Below are positions 7,137 to 7,632 of a DNA stretch of 7,632 nucleotides, one piece after another; within the stretch, counting starts at the first letter, position 1, and the number at the start of each line of letters is the position of its first letter. Origin of the DNA: an uncultured Bacteroidales bacterium (GTDB taxonomy: Bacteria; Bacteroidota; Bacteroidia; Bacteroidales; P3). Below the pieces are notes generated by a model. The model saw only the letters and a list, made by a program, of their open reading frames with translations. It had not been told where the DNA came from and did no database searches. The translations under genes and the position numbers were made by a program. The stretch lies in contig CAMWSI010000035.1 of the NCBI GenBank assembly GCA_947176875.1, positions 1 through 7,632 of the forward strand, given 5' to 3'.

Positions 7137-7632
7137 AAAAAATCATTTATAGGCTTTTTGCTGAGCGTTCTCGGCTTGGCATGGGCAAATGCGCAGAGTG
7201 TGGACAATTATAAATTCGTCTCTTCGACGGGAACTTATACGGCTTTGTCCGGCGGTACGGCCTTGACGCAGATTCCGTCCGACGGCAGCGACGTGGCGGC
7301 TTTCGTTTATGACGCCACGACGAAAGTGACGGTGGAAAAAGACGATAATCCCGGGAAACGGACGATAGCCGGTATCGATATGGGATTTGATTTCATGCTA
7401 GGCGGAGAGACTTTCCGTAAGTTTGCGGTAACGGGTTACGGTTATGTCCTTTTGGGTAAGGCTGACGCCGATATCGAATTCACGGCTTGGGATTTCTATA
7501 TGAATCGTCTGGACGGCGTATCGACGGCGGTCGGTATCGGGACCGATGTACCGGTTTATGGTCTGGCGGTCGATTATGCCGTAACGGGTGAAACAGGTTC
7601 GCATGTGCTGACCGTGCAGTTCGCCGATATTG
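7134..7632 (+). CDS. Secreted surface protein, N-terminal part only (runs off the window)
   Basis: Only the first 166 codons are present; the frame is open to the last base with no stop. It starts with a Sec signal peptide (Lys-Lys at 2-3, likely cleavage ANA|QSV after residue 20) closely resembling that of the first gene in the window: both have MKK, an aromatic at 5, LGL near 13-15 and AQS at 20-22. The mature part begins with 'GTYTALSGGTAL' at 33-44 and continues with 'DMGFDFMLGGETFRKF' at 82-97 and 'GYGYVLLG' at 101-108. This pattern (a GTYT.LSGGT strand, then 'GF.F...G..F/Y' and an 'NGyl.lg'-like strand) is a beta-sandwich seen at the N terminus of many secreted Bacteroidetes proteins that carry FnIII repeats and a T9SS sorting domain. 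A similar architecture downstream is expected but cannot be seen. No enzyme motif is visible. The ATG is chosen for the intact signal peptide and the preceding A-rich leader. Confidence 0.85.
   Translation, partial: MKKSFIGFLLSVLGLAWANAQSVDNYKFVSSTGTYTALSGGTALTQIPSDGSDVAAFVYDATTKVTVEKDDNPGKRTIAGIDMGFDFMLGGETFRKFAVTGYGYVLLGKADADIEFTAWDFYMNRLDGVSTAVGIGTDVPVYGLAVDYAVTGETGSHVLTVQFADI

Overview
The window looks like chromosomal DNA from a member of the Bacteroidota, most likely order Bacteroidales, with a type IX secretion system (T9SS). Three things point there: C-terminal sorting domains of the T9SS type A kind on the secreted proteins, an Omp28-family protein, and start codons preceded by A/T-rich sequence with little or no Shine-Dalgarno. 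I cannot name the genus from the sequence. Genes are moderately GC-rich, the spacers AT-rich, and all genes lie on the + strand.

Layout: (1) 72-3053, a 993-residue secreted multidomain protein with two jelly-roll-like modules and several fibronectin type III (FnIII) domains. (2) 3054-3350, a 297-base spacer holding a palindrome over the stop codon, a strong intrinsic terminator (3086-3124), a pair of 11-base direct repeats 22 bases apart, and candidate Bacteroidetes-type promoter elements. (3) 3351-5210, an Omp28-related protein with an intact thioredoxin-like CSYC motif, two further beta-rich regions and a clear T9SS sorting domain. (4) 5301-7031, a probable beta-propeller protein built from seven spaced 'DG..LW' repeats plus a T9SS sorting domain. 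(5) 7134-7632, the N-terminal 166 residues of another secreted protein, cut by the window end.

All four products carry Sec signal peptides, each with a predicted cleavage site directly before a glutamine. The coherent reading is a cluster of cell-surface or secreted T9SS cargo. Gene 1 is closed by its own terminator. The three downstream genes are separated by 90-102 bases without a convincing terminator and may be one transcription unit. No mobile element, CRISPR array, tRNA, rRNA or defence system is visible. The architectures fit known families, and the points worth a second look are the repeat architecture, the surface redox domain, the atypical C terminus of gene 1 and the structured gene 1/gene 2 spacer.
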